Below, one piece after another: positions 37,581-46,690 of a DNA stretch of 64,000 nucleotides. Every line of letters starts with the position of its first letter. Within the stretch, counting starts at the first letter, position 1. The notes below the pieces were generated by a model that searched no databases, was not told where the DNA came from, and saw nothing but the letters and a program-made list of their open reading frames with translations. This DNA comes from Pseudomonas azadiae (GTDB lineage Bacteria > Pseudomonadota > Gammaproteobacteria > Pseudomonadales > Pseudomonadaceae): the NCBI RefSeq assembly GCF_019145355.1, contig NZ_JAHSTY010000002.1, positions 1,984,001 through 2,048,000 on the forward strand, in the 5' to 3' direction. Position numbers and translations under genes: made by a program.

Positions 37581-40500
37581 TCAGCTGTCTTCTTCTATAT
37601 CCAGCAACAGGTCTTCCAACGCCTCACGATACGCGCCGGGGTCTTGCCACATTCCCCGCTGCTGGGCTTCGAGCATGCGTTCGGTCATGTCGCGCAAGGC
37701 ATCGGGGTTGTGCTGTTGCACAAAGTCTCGGGTGTCGGGGTCGAGCAGGTAGGCGTCGGCGAGCAAGGCGTATTGATGATCGTCGATCAGCGCGGTTGTG
37801 GCGTCGAAGGCGAACAGGTTGTCCACCGTCGCGGCCATCTCGAACGCACCTTTATAGCCGTGGCGCTTCACGCCTTCGATCCACTTGGGGTTGGCGGCGC
37901 GGGAACGGATCACCCGGTTCAGCTCTTCCTTCAGGGTGCGGATCTTCGGCAAGTCCGGCTGGCTATGGTCGCCATGGTAACTGGCAGCCTTGTCGCCACT
38001 CAGGGTTTCGACGGCGGCGAGCATGCCGCCCTGGAATTGGTAGTAATCGTTGGAATCCAGCAGGTCGTGTTCGCGGTTGTCCTGGTTCTGCAACACCGCC
38101 TGCACCTGGCTCAAGCGCTGGGCGAATTGCCCGCGGGCGGCGGTGCCTTCGTCGGAGCCGCCGTAGGCGTAGCCGCCCCAGTTCAGGTAGACCTCGGCCA
38201 AGTCTTCGCGGCTTTGCCACAGGCGACCGTCAATCGCGCCTTGCACCCCCGCGCCATAGGCACCGGGTTTGGCGCCGAAAATACGCCAGCCGGCCTGCCT
38301 CGTGGCCGCCTCCTGGTCCACACCGGACTTGAGCAACGCCTCACGCTCACTGCGCACCTTGGCGGCCAGCGGGTTCATGTCATCCGGCTCATCCAGCGCG
38401 GCCACCGCCTGCACCGCCGCGTCGAACAGGCGAATCAGGTTGGCGAACGCATCACGGAAAAAGCCGGACACACGCAGCGTCACGTCCACACGCGGGCGGT
38501 CGAGCAGGCTGATCGGAAGGATTTCAAAGTCGTCCACCCGTTGGCTGCCCGTCGCCCATACAGGGCGCACGCCCATCAACGCCAGGGCCTGGGCGATATC
38601 ATCGCCGCCGGTGCGCATGGTGGCGGTGCCCCAGACCGACAGGCCGAGCTGGCGCAGGTGATCGCCGTGGTCTTGCAGGTGCCGTTCCAGGATCAGGTTG
38701 GCCGACTGAAAACCAATGCGCCAGGCGGTAGTGGTGGGCAAGTTGCGCACGTCAACGCTGAAAAAGTTTCGCCCGGTCGGCAGCACGTCGAGGCGCCCGC
38801 GACTCGGTGCGCCACTGGGGCCGGCGGGCACAAAGCGGCCGCCCAGGGCATCCAGCAACCCACGCATTTCCGCCGGACCGCAGGCGTCCAGGCGTGGCGC
38901 GACGACGCTGCGCAGGCTTTCGATCACCGCTTTCACCTCTTCCCAACCGGGCGCGTCCAACTGTTCCAGCGGCCCTTCCAGCGCCTGCTCGATCAAGCGG
39001 GCCGCGTACAGCTCCAGACGCTCGCGGGTATCGCCAGCGGTGCGCCACAGCTGCGGGTCGGTCTGCTGCAACACCTGCGGGCGGCGCCCGGTCCAGGGTT
39101 CGGCCAGGGCGCAATCGAGCGGGTCAAAGCCCAGCTCGAACGCCTTGGCCAATGCGCGCAGCAAACTCGATTGCGCGCCACGGCCATCGCCACGCGGGAT
39201 GCGCAGCAAGGCCAGCAAGGTGTCGATTCGCAGACGGCCTTGAGGCGACTCGCCAAAGATGTGCAGGCCGTCGCGGATCTGCGACTCCTTCAAATCGCAC
39301 AGATAAGTGTCCAGGCGCGGCAGCCACACAGCCGCGTCGGCATCGCTCTCCAGTTCCAGTTCCTGGTCGATACGGGTTTCGCGCACCAGTTTGAGGATGT
39401 CTTTCTGCAACTCAAGCGCGCGGCGTGGATCGAGCAGCTGGGCTTCGTAATACTCGTCGGCCAGCAGTTCGAGGTTACGCAACGGGCCATAGGTCTCGGC
39501 ACGGGTCAGGGGTGGCATCAGGTGGTCGATGATGACCGCCTGGGTGCGCCGCTTGGCTTGGGCGCCCTCCCCCGGATCGTTGACGATGAACGGGTAGATA
39601 TTCGGCAGCGGCCCCAACAGCGCATCGGGCCAGCAGTTTTCCGAAAGGCCGACGCCCTTGCCCGGCAGCCATTCCAGGTTGCCGTGCTTGCCCACGTGGA
39701 TCACGGCGTGGGCGCCATAGGTGTGGCGCAACCAGAAGTAGAACGCCAGGTAACCGTGGGGTGGCACCAGGTCCGGGTCGTGGTAAACGGCGCTGGCGTC
39801 CACCTGATAACCCCGCGCCGGCTGGATGCCGACAAAGGTCAGGCCCAGGCGCAGGCCGGCGATCATCAGGCGGCCGTCGCGGAACATCGGGTCGTTATGC
39901 GGCGCGCCCCAGCGCGCCAGGACTGCCTGGCGGTTGGCCTCGGGCAGGCGCTTGAACATCGCCTCGTAGGCGTCCAGGTCCAGGCTTTGATGGCAGGGCC
40001 GCAGATCGAGGCTGTCGAGGTCGTTGGTCACGCCTCCGAGCAGCGCGTGGATCAGCTCAGTGCCGCTGTCGGGCAACACGTGCGGCAGCGGATAGCCTTC
40101 GGCTTGCAGGGCGCGCAGGATATTCAGCGCCGCCGCCGGCGTGTCCAGGCCGACCCCGTTGCCGATCCGGCCGTCGCGGGTCGGGTAGTTGGCGAGGATC
40201 AGCGCGACGCGTTTGTCTGCGTTCGCCACCCGCGCCAGTTCGACCCAGCGCCGCGCCAGCTCGGCGACGAAATCCATGCGCTCGGGCGCGGCGCGGTAGC
40301 ACACCACGTCCGACTGGCTGCGCTCGCTGCGCCACGCCAGGTCCTTGAAGCTGATCGGCCGGCTGATGATGCGCCCGTCCAGTTCCGGCAAGGCAATGTG
40401 CATCGCCAGGTCGCGCGGCCCGAGGCCTTGTTCGCTGGCCTCCCAACCGGGCTGGTTGTCCTGGGCGCAGATCGCCTGGATCACCGGGATATTGCGGCGA

Positions 40501-41342
40501 AACGGCCGCAGGTGCGGAGCCTCCGGGCTGGACTGGGCAAAGCCGGTGGTGTTGAGGATCACCGCCGCGCCGACTTCATCCAGCCAGTCCTCGACCGTCG
40601 CCAGGCAGCCGGGTTCTTTGAGGCTGGCGACTGCCATCGGCAATGGGTTCAGCCCCGCTGCCTGCAAGCGCTGGCAGAACACATCGATAAACCCGGTATT
40701 GGCCGCCTGCAAATGTGAGCGGTAGAACAGCACCGCCGCCACCGGCCAGTCGGCGTTCCAGTCCGCCTGCCAATCCTCCAGGCGGGCATTGGCGCAATGC
40801 GGGTGATAAATCGCGGTGCGCGGCAGGGTTTGCGGCTCGTCCCAGGCGTAGTCTCGGCCCAGGTAGCCCGCGGCCAGGCATCGATACAAATCCAATGCAT
40901 TACCCAGCCCGCCCTGGCGCAGGAAGTGCCAGAGGCGGTCGCGTTCCTGGGCGCCAACGGTGCTGAGGCCGCTGAGCTCCGGGTCGGGACGATCATCCCC
41001 CGGCACCAGGATCAGCTGTACACCGCGCTCGGCCAATTCGACCAGGCGCTCGATGCCGTAGCGCCAGTAGCCGATGCCACCGTGCAGCGAAATCAGGATG
41101 ACCTTGGCGTGGCGCAGCACTTCATCGACGTACAGGTCGACCGAGGCGTGGTTCTGCACCTGCATCGGGTTGGCCAGGCGAAAGGTCGGGTAATCGTCCG
41201 GCAACTGCTGCGCCGCTTCGGCGAGCAGCGCCAGGCTGGAGTCGCCGCTGCACAGGATCACCAGTTCAGCGGGAGTCTGGCCAAGGTCGGCGATGTTGTC
41301 GTCCGAAACGAAACCACCGGGCTGGGTCCTGAGCAGGTGCAT
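37581..41342 (-). CDS. cobN: Cobaltochelatase large subunit CobN
   Basis: 1253 residues, full length for CobN. Family blocks seen include AVIHVGKHGNLEWLPGKGVGLS, GGIGYWRYGIERL, ILANYPTRDGRIGNGVGLDTP and GATPAGAYGAGVQ-like (here GAKPGAYGAGVQGAIDG). It is the porphyrin-like-ring-binding subunit that inserts Co2+ into hydrogenobyrinate a,c-diamide in the aerobic B12 pathway, using an ATPase complex; that role here is probably filled by the ChlI/ChlD-like proteins downstream. It follows cobW by 3 bases, so they are in one operon under the cobalamin riboswitch. Confidence 0.96.
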   Translation of the reverse strand: MHLLRTQPGGFVSDDNIADLGQTPAELVILCSGDSSLALLAEAAQQLPDDYPTFRLANPMQVQNHASVDLYVDEVLRHAKVILISLHGGIGYWRYGIERLVELAERGVQLILVPGDDRPDPELSGLSTVGAQERDRLWHFLRQGGLGNALDLYRCLAAGYLGRDYAWDEPQTLPRTAIYHPHCANARLEDWQADWNADWPVAAVLFYRSHLQAANTGFIDVFCQRLQAAGLNPLPMAVASLKEPGCLATVEDWLDEVGAAVILNTTGFAQSSPEAPHLRPFRRNIPVIQAICAQDNQPGWEASEQGLGPRDLAMHIALPELDGRIISRPISFKDLAWRSERSQSDVVCYRAAPERMDFVAELARRWVELARVANADKRVALILANYPTRDGRIGNGVGLDTPAAALNILRALQAEGYPLPHVLPDSGTELIHALLGGVTNDLDSLDLRPCHQSLDLDAYEAMFKRLPEANRQAVLARWGAPHNDPMFRDGRLMIAGLRLGLTFVGIQPARGYQVDASAVYHDPDLVPPHGYLAFYFWLRHTYGAHAVIHVGKHGNLEWLPGKGVGLSENCWPDALLGPLPNIYPFIVNDPGEGAQAKRRTQAVIIDHLMPPLTRAETYGPLRNLELLADEYYEAQLLDPRRALELQKDILKLVRETRIDQELELESDADAAVWLPRLDTYLCDLKESQIRDGLHIFGESPQGRLRIDTLLALLRIPRGDGRGAQSSLLRALAKAFELGFDPLDCALAEPWTGRRPQVLQQTDPQLWRTAGDTRERLELYAARLIEQALEGPLEQLDAPGWEEVKAVIESLRSVVAPRLDACGPAEMRGLLDALGGRFVPAGPSGAPSRGRLDVLPTGRNFFSVDVRNLPTTTAWRIGFQSANLILERHLQDHGDHLRQLGLSVWGTATMRTGGDDIAQALALMGVRPVWATGSQRVDDFEILPISLLDRPRVDVTLRVSGFFRDAFANLIRLFDAAVQAVAALDEPDDMNPLAAKVRSEREALLKSGVDQEAATRQAGWRIFGAKPGAYGAGVQGAIDGRLWQSREDLAEVYLNWGGYAYGGSDEGTAARGQFAQRLSQVQAVLQNQDNREHDLLDSNDYYQFQGGMLAAVETLSGDKAASYHGDHSQPDLPKIRTLKEELNRVIRSRAANPKWIEGVKRHGYKGAFEMAATVDNLFAFDATTALIDDHQYALLADAYLLDPDTRDFVQQHNPDALRDMTERMLEAQQRGMWQDPGAYREALEDLLLDIEEDS

Positions 41343-41345
41343 GGG

Positions 41346-42407
41346 TCAGGCGCTGAGGGCGGCGCGCAGTTGCGCTTCGAGGCCGGCGGCGTCCAGTTCC
41401 TGGCCGATCAGCACCAGGCGCGTGACGCGCGCTTCTTCAAAGCCCCAGGCGCGGTCGAAGTGCTTGTCGAAACGCGTGCCCACGCCCTGGATCAACAAGC
41501 GCATAGGTTTGTTCGGGATCGCCGCGAAACCTTTGACACGCAGGATGCCGTGTTGCACCACCAATTGAGTCAGGGCGTCGAGCAACAGCGACTCGTCGGC
41601 TTGTGGCAGGTCAATGGAGATGGAGTCGAAGGCGTCATGATCGTGATCGTCTTCACCCTCGTGGTGGTGGTCGTGATGGCTGTGGCGGCCGTCGATGTGC
41701 TCCTCGGAGCCGGCGCCCAGGCCAATCAGCACGTCCAACGGCACGCGACCGCTGCTGGCTTCGATGACTTTCACCGCTGGCGGCAGTTCTTCGGCGACTT
41801 CCAGGCGCACACGGGCCAGGTCTTCGGCGCTGATCAGGTCGGCCTTGTTGAGGATCACCAGGTCGGCGCTGGCCAGTTGGTCGGCGAACAGCTCGTGCAG
41901 CGGCGATTCGTGGTCCAGGTTCGGGTCGAGTTTGCGCTGGGCATCCACCTGGTCCGGGAAGGCGGCGAACGTGCCGGCGGCCACGGCCGGGCTGTCGACC
42001 ACGGTGATCACCGCGTCAACCGTGCAGGCGCTGCGGATTTCCGGCCACTGGAAGGCTTGCACCAAGGGTTTTGGCAGGGCCAGGCCCGAGGTTTCGATGA
42101 GGATGTGGTCAAGGTCACCACGACGCGCCACCAATTCGCGCATCACCGGGAAGAACTCTTCCTGCACCGTGCAGCACAGGCAGCCGTTGGCCAGTTCATA
42201 GACACGGCCGTTGGCCTCCTCCTCGGTGCAACCGATGGAGCATTGCTTGAGGATTTCACCGTCGATGCCCAGCTCGCCGAATTCGTTGACGATCACCGCG
42301 ATGCGCCGGCCTTGGGCGTTGTCGAGCATATGGCGCAGCAAGGTGGTTTTGCCCGAGCCGAGAAAGCCGGTAACGATGGTGACGGGAAGTTTGGCCAGTG
42401 TTTTCAT
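41346..42407 (-). CDS. cobW: CobW-type metal-chaperone GTPase
   Basis: 353 residues from the ATG at 42407 (AAGGG six bases upstream; an in-frame ATG at 42431 is less likely). Walker A GFLGSGKTT (14-22), the CxCC metal motif C76-L-C78-C79, and Walker B/GTPase blocks (VDAVITVVDS, ILNKADLI). A His/Asp-rich loop (HIDGRHSHHDHHHEG and following) lies before the C-terminal CobW_C domain. It is thought to supply cobalt for CobN. First gene after the minus-strand cobalamin riboswitch. Confidence 0.95.
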   Translation of the reverse strand: MKTLAKLPVTIVTGFLGSGKTTLLRHMLDNAQGRRIAVIVNEFGELGIDGEILKQCSIGCTEEEANGRVYELANGCLCCTVQEEFFPVMRELVARRGDLDHILIETSGLALPKPLVQAFQWPEIRSACTVDAVITVVDSPAVAAGTFAAFPDQVDAQRKLDPNLDHESPLHELFADQLASADLVILNKADLISAEDLARVRLEVAEELPPAVKVIEASSGRVPLDVLIGLGAGSEEHIDGRHSHHDHHHEGEDDHDHDAFDSISIDLPQADESLLLDALTQLVVQHGILRVKGFAAIPNKPMRLLIQGVGTRFDKHFDRAWGFEEARVTRLVLIGQELDAAGLEAQLRAALSA

Positions 42408-42511
42408 CGGATGCCCTTTTGGGGCGGGCATACGGGACGAGAAGCCCTGCGACGGCGCGCAGCAGCGGATTTCGTCACCGGATCACCCCGCCCGGTTGAA
42501 TTGAAAATCGG

Positions 42512-42692
42512 TTGCGAGGCAGGTCTCCTGGCTTGGGGCTTGCAGGTCTTGCGACCGGCGCCGACTGCGCCTTCCCGCCGATATGGCAGTGGCGTGGCAG
42601 TCAGCTCAACCCTTCACAGTTGCGGGGGCAGCCGCGGCTTGAACCGCGTTCCCTTCTTAGCTTCGACCTGGGCCGAAGAACCTCGAGGGTGC
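42512..42692 (-). ncRNA. Cobalamin riboswitch upstream of cobW
   Basis: On the minus strand the conserved parts occur in order: AAGGGAACGCGGTTC, GCTGCCCCCGCAACTGTGA (B12 core), GCCACTG, GGGAAGG, and the 3' P2 side AAGCCAGGAGACCTGCC (complement of 42515-42533). The aptamer ends about 105 bases before cobW. Adenosylcobalamin binding is expected to shut off cobW-cobN-chlI-chlD. Confidence 0.95.
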
Positions 42693-42823
42693 AAGGCTAC
42701 GCAGTGCGCGGGGGCGGGTCAATGTCGGCGATGGCGGACTTGCCGCTCAGGCTTGGCCCCTCCCCCACACACTCACCGAAATTATCCTCTTGGCGACGTG
42801 AAACACAGGGAAAGACTTCCCCG

Positions 42824-42851
42824 GGAACGCCTCGGCAGCGGGCGCCACCTA
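42824..42851 (+). promoter_or_regulatory. Candidate hrp box (HrpL-type ECF promoter)
   Basis: GGAACG, 15 bases, then CCACCTA: one mismatch from the P. syringae hrp box GGAACC-N15/16-CCAC-NN-A. It is in the intergenic region, on the strand of and 77 bases upstream of the orphan gene at 42929. Confidence 0.5.
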
Positions 42852-42928
42852 TCAACGCAACTGCCGTCGATCAACGTGATTGACGACAGGACTGCCACTC
42901 TACTGTCATCAATCAAGAGTCATTCAGA

Positions 42929-43360
42929 ATGCTGCCAATCGCCAACCTCAACACGCCGCTGTCATTCTCCAGCAGCTCGCCCGAACATACGGTGCAGAAA
43001 CGCTCGACGTCGAACTTACCAAACCCGCACTGCAATGTAGGCAACAAACACCTGCTCAGCATGATTAAAGAGCATTTCCGGGAGTACGCTGCGGGCGCTG
43101 ACGATCAGTATGTAAACTTCAACGAACTGAAAGAAGCAGCGGGGTTGCGCCCTACCACCCGAACGTTTTCCGCAGAAGCAACCGCAGCGGCCAAAGAACT
43201 GCTTGAACGGCCCAACCTGCTGCGTGAACTGGATATAGGTATCGGTTTCCTGGGGTTTCCGGGAAATGAGGACCAGCGATTTGACATCGAAAACCTTGAT
43301 TACCTGATCCGGGCCAACCAAAGTACTGTGACCTTCTGCAGGCAAGGGAAGTGGATTTGA
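42929..43360 (+). CDS. Orphan small protein, candidate type III secretion substrate
   Basis: 143 residues. The N-terminus fits the published P. syringae export rules: proline and isoleucine at positions 3-4, no acidic residue before E19, and Ser-rich in the first 50. The rest (about 45-143) is a polar helical domain with 'FNELKEAAGLRP' and 'AAAKELLERPNLLRELDIG…RFDIENLDYLI', reminiscent of EF-hand-like or HrpK/NolX-related helix-loop-helix units; this likeness is from memory and weak. An hrp-box-like promoter lies upstream. Base composition looks less GC-rich than its neighbours, and the gene interrupts the space between two cobalamin riboswitches, suggesting acquisition. No secretion genes or chaperone are adjacent. 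Ribosome site weak. Confidence 0.6.
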   Translation: MLPIANLNTPLSFSSSSPEHTVQKRSTSNLPNPHCNVGNKHLLSMIKEHFREYAAGADDQYVNFNELKEAAGLRPTTRTFSAEATAAAKELLERPNLLRELDIGIGFLGFPGNEDQRFDIENLDYLIRANQSTVTFCRQGKWI

Positions 43361-43439
43361 TCGCTTGGACCCAACACGCTCATGACAGGCACGCCCTGGA
43401 TTTGACGCACATTGGTCGAGCGTGTTCTCCTGAACATCT

Positions 43440-43620
43440 TGTTTCGGGTGCCCTTCACAGGGTGAAACGGGAAACCGGTGCGTCATAGCGTTACGACAAG
43501 TCCGGTGCTGCCCCCGCAACGGTAAGTGAGTGAAGCGTCAGATCCACTGTGCCTCTACGGCATGGGAAGGCGATGCTTATAGGCCCGATGCCCCTCGCAA
43601 GCCCGGAGACCGGCCCGAAA
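43440..43620 (+). ncRNA. Cobalamin riboswitch upstream of cbtB
   Basis: Plus-strand order of conserved parts: GGTGCCC…GGGTGAAACGGGAA, GTGCTGCCCCCGCAACGG (B12 core), CACTGTGCC, CATGGGAAGGCG, AAGCCCGGAGACCGGCC. The aptamer ends about 108 bases before cbtB. Confidence 0.95.
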
Positions 43621-43657
43621 AATCAGATAACAAACCCGCGGTGGGCGGGCGCTGTTC

Positions 43658-43688
43658 AAAACCCTGCGTGCCTGGCTCGCGGGGTTTT
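43658..43688 (+). terminator. Expression-platform hairpin of the cbtB riboswitch
   Basis: AAAACCCTGCG (43658-43668) pairs over 11 positions, with one G-U, with CGCGGGGTTTT (43678-43688). The upstream AAACCCGCG at 43632-43640 could compete for the same 3' arm, as an antiterminator would. Confidence 0.65.
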
Positions 43689-43727
43689 CATGCGCTCGTT
43701 TCACCCTGACACCTGAAGGGACGCGCC

Positions 43728-43916
43728 ATGTCGATCATCAGCAGCACCTCGCACTCCACCTGCAGCACCACGACCCTGAGCCAACGCCTGACCGTCGCCA
43801 TCGGTGCGTCGATTCTCGGCGCCTGCCTGGTGTATTTCGCCGGCTTCTCGCATATCGAGGCGGTGCATAACGCTGCGCACGATACCCGCCACAGCGCCGC
43901 GTTCCCGTGCCACTGA
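43728..43916 (+). CDS. cbtB: Cobalt transporter small subunit CbtB
   Basis: 62 residues with one membrane helix (about 21-40, LTVAIGASILGACLVYFAGF) and a His-rich C-terminal tail (IEAVHNAAHDTRHSAAFPCH) typical of CbtB metal-binding ends. CbtA/CbtB form a B12-regulated cobalt uptake system. It is the first gene behind the plus-strand cobalamin riboswitch, with AAGGGACG before the ATG. Confidence 0.93.
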   Translation: MSIISSTSHSTCSTTTLSQRLTVAIGASILGACLVYFAGFSHIEAVHNAAHDTRHSAAFPCH

Positions 43917-43927
43917 GGCCTGCCGAG

Positions 43928-44632
43928 ATGATCAAGCGTATTGCACAAACCGCAGGTTTCACCGGATTGCTGGCCGCCCTGCTGCTGACCCTGCTGCAAA
44001 GTTTCTGGGTGGCTCCGTTGATTCTGCAGGCGGAAACCTTTGAACAGGCCCCGGCCGCCACTGAAGTTGCGCACGAACACGCAGCCGGTGCTGCGGCTCA
44101 CACCCACGACGCAGAGGCTTGGGAGCCGGAAGATGGCTGGCAGCGCGTGCTGTCCACCACGGGCGGTAACCTGGTAGTCGCCGTCGGTTTCGCCTTGATG
44201 CTTGCGGGCCTGTACACCCTGCGCGCGCCGACCCGCACCGCTCACGGTCTGCTCTGGGGCCTGGCCGGCTACGCAACCTTCGTGCTGGCGCCGACCATGG
44301 GCTTGCCGCCCGAGCTGCCGGGCACCGCCGCCGCTGACCTGGCGCAGCGGCAGATCTGGTGGATCGGCACCGCCGCGTCTACCGCTGCTGGAATCGCCCT
44401 GGTCGTGTTTGGCCGCAACTGGCTGCTCAAGGCGCTGGGCGTGGCGATCCTGGTCGTTCCCCATGTGATCGGCGCGCCGCAGCCGCCCGTGCATTCGATG
44501 CTGGCGCCAGAGGCCCTGGAAGCGCAGTTCAAGATCGCGTCGCAGTTGACCAATGTTGCGTTCTGGCTGGCCCTGGGCCTGATCAGCGCCTGGCTGTTTC
44601 GCCGCAACCGCGACGATCGAGACTCGGCATGA
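43928..44632 (+). CDS. cbtA: Cobalt transporter subunit CbtA
   Basis: 234 residues from the ATG at 43928 (GAGG about 9 bases upstream). About five membrane helices; between the first two is a His/Glu-rich segment (VAHEHAAGAAAHTHDAEAWEPEDGW) that may bind metal. The blocks GLLWGLAGYATFVLAPTMGLPPELPG and FWLALGLISAWLFRR fit CbtA. It follows cbtB by 11 bases and overlaps the cobE start (ATGA). Confidence 0.93.
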   Translation: MIKRIAQTAGFTGLLAALLLTLLQSFWVAPLILQAETFEQAPAATEVAHEHAAGAAAHTHDAEAWEPEDGWQRVLSTTGGNLVVAVGFALMLAGLYTLRAPTRTAHGLLWGLAGYATFVLAPTMGLPPELPGTAAADLAQRQIWWIGTAASTAAGIALVVFGRNWLLKALGVAILVVPHVIGAPQPPVHSMLAPEALEAQFKIASQLTNVAFWLALGLISAWLFRRNRDDRDSA

Positions 44633-45021
44633 TCCTGGTGGTCGGCCTGGGTTGCCAGCGGGGTTGTGACGTTAACGCCCTGCTGGCCCTGTTTGACGGC
44701 GCGCTTGCCGAAGCCGGTATCGAGCGCCAGCGGATCAATGCATTGGCCAGTATCGACCGCAAGCAGGATGAGCCCGGCTTGCTGGCGCTGGCGGCGCTGT
44801 TGAACCTGCCGCTTCAGTGCTTCAGCGTGGAGCAACTGGCGCCTTATGCCGAACACCTGAGCCACACATCCGCGGTCGCGTTTGCCCATACAGGCTGCTA
44901 CGGCATTGCCGAAAGTGCCGCCCTGGCTCTGGCCGAGCAGCTTGCCGGCAGCCCCGCCCGCCTGCTGATCACCCGCCGCAAAACCGCCCAGGCCACCTTT
45001 GCGTTGGCTTGCACCGGCTGA
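44629..45021 (+). CDS. cobE: Cobalamin biosynthesis protein CobE (CbiG C-terminal-like)
   Basis: 130 residues from the ATG at 44629, overlapping the cbtA stop. The family core is plain: MILVVGLGCQRGCD, INALASIDRKQDEPGL, and SAVAFAHTGCYGIAESAAL. CobE belongs to the aerobic corrin pathway, related to the C-terminal domain of CbiG, with a role around precorrin ring handling. Second cobalamin gene of the cbtB operon. Confidence 0.92.
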   Translation: MILVVGLGCQRGCDVNALLALFDGALAEAGIERQRINALASIDRKQDEPGLLALAALLNLPLQCFSVEQLAPYAEHLSHTSAVAFAHTGCYGIAESAALALAEQLAGSPARLLITRRKTAQATFALACTG

Positions 45022-45092
45022 AAACCCGATAATCGCCCTCTGCGATCATGAGCAATCTTCATGCTCTGCCGTTTTTTAACAGGATTTCCACC

Positions 45093-45839
45093 ATGACCGT
45101 CTACTTCATCGGTGCCGGCCCCGGCGACCCGGAATTGATCACTGTCAAAGGCCAACGCCTGATCCGCGACTGCCCGGTGATCATCTATGCCGGCTCGCTG
45201 GTGCCGGCGGCGGTACTCGACGGCCATCAGGCGCACACACTGGTCAATAGCGCCGAGTTGCACCTGGAACAGATCATCGACCTGATCAAGACTGCCCACG
45301 CGCAGGGCCATGACGTGGCGCGCGTGCACTCCGGCGATCCGAGCCTGTATGGGGCGATCGGCGAGCAGATCCGTTATTTGCGGGAGCTGGGCATTCCTTT
45401 CCAGATCATTCCCGGCGTCACGGCGGTGGCGGCGTGCGCGGCATTGCTGGAAACCGAACTGACCCTGCCGGACATCGCCCAGAGCCTGATCCTGACCCGC
45501 TACGCGGACAAGACCCCCATGCCGGCCGGCGAAGATTTCGACAGCCTGGCGCGGCATGGCACCACCATGGCGATCCACCTGGGGGTCAATCATCTGGAGA
45601 AAATCGTCGCCGAACTGCTGCCGCACTACGGCGCGGACTGCCCGATTGCCGTGGTGCACCGCGCGACGTGGCCGGACCAGGATTGGGCGGTGGGGACGCT
45701 GAGTGATATCGGCAAAAAGGTCGCCGTCAAAGGCTTTCGGCGCACGGCGCTGATCATTGTGGGGCGGGTGCTTGCCAACGATAGCTTCAGCGAGTCGTCG
45801 CTGTATCGTGCGAGCCATGCGCACCTCTATCGCCCCTGA
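45093..45839 (+). CDS. cobM: Precorrin-4 C11-methyltransferase
   Basis: 248 residues from the ATG at 45093 (AGGA 9 bases upstream); a longer start at 45048 is possible. The tetrapyrrole methylase signature is complete: VYFIGAGPGDPELITVKG, YAGSLVP, HSGDPSLYGAIGEQ, IIPGVTAVAACAALLE, and TMAIHLGV. It uses SAM to methylate precorrin-4 at C-11. Last gene of the riboswitch-led cbtB-cbtA-cobE-cobM operon; a REP pair and a bidirectional terminator follow. Confidence 0.95.
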   Translation: MTVYFIGAGPGDPELITVKGQRLIRDCPVIIYAGSLVPAAVLDGHQAHTLVNSAELHLEQIIDLIKTAHAQGHDVARVHSGDPSLYGAIGEQIRYLRELGIPFQIIPGVTAVAACAALLETELTLPDIAQSLILTRYADKTPMPAGEDFDSLARHGTTMAIHLGVNHLEKIVAELLPHYGADCPIAVVHRATWPDQDWAVGTLSDIGKKVAVKGFRRTALIIVGRVLANDSFSESSLYRASHAHLYRP

Positions 45840-45857
45840 ATAAATGCGGTCAAAAGG

Positions 45858-45946
45858 GTGGGAGCTGGCTTGCTCGCGAAAGCGTTGGGTCAGTCACCAA
45901 TGATTTGGCTGACACGACGCATTCGCGAGCAAGCCCGCTCCCACAG
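45858..45946. repeat. REP-like inverted repeat after cobM
   Basis: GTGGGAGCTGGCTTGCTCGC (from 45858) is inverted, with a GGGC/GCTG change, as GCGAGCAAGCCCGCTCCCAC near 45924-45943, around a ~45-base spacer. Confidence 0.85.
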
Positions 45947-45996
45947 TTGATGTAATTTGTCTGATAGATATCGCAAGATATTGAATTTAAAGCATA

Positions 45997-46024
45997 AAAA
46001 ACGGCGCTCACGGGCGCCGTTTTT
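45997..46024. terminator. Bidirectional intrinsic terminator between cobM and nfuA
   Basis: AAAAACGGCGC (45997-46007) and GCGCCGTTTTT (46014-46024) form a perfect 11-bp stem with a 6-base loop, A-rich on one side and T-rich on the other. Confidence 0.92.
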
Positions 46025-46046
46025 GTGTTCGCAGTGAACGCCTTAC

Positions 46047-46640
<594 letters not shown>

Positions 46641-46690
46641 TCACAGGCTTGCCGGCAGTTTACGCCAAATCATTACCGAGGTACAAAGTC

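Noticed and set aside
37644..40718. Plus-strand frame of 1024 codons across cobN
   Set aside because: Antisense shadow of an unmistakable CobN; no family resemblance and composition typical of reversed GC-rich codons.
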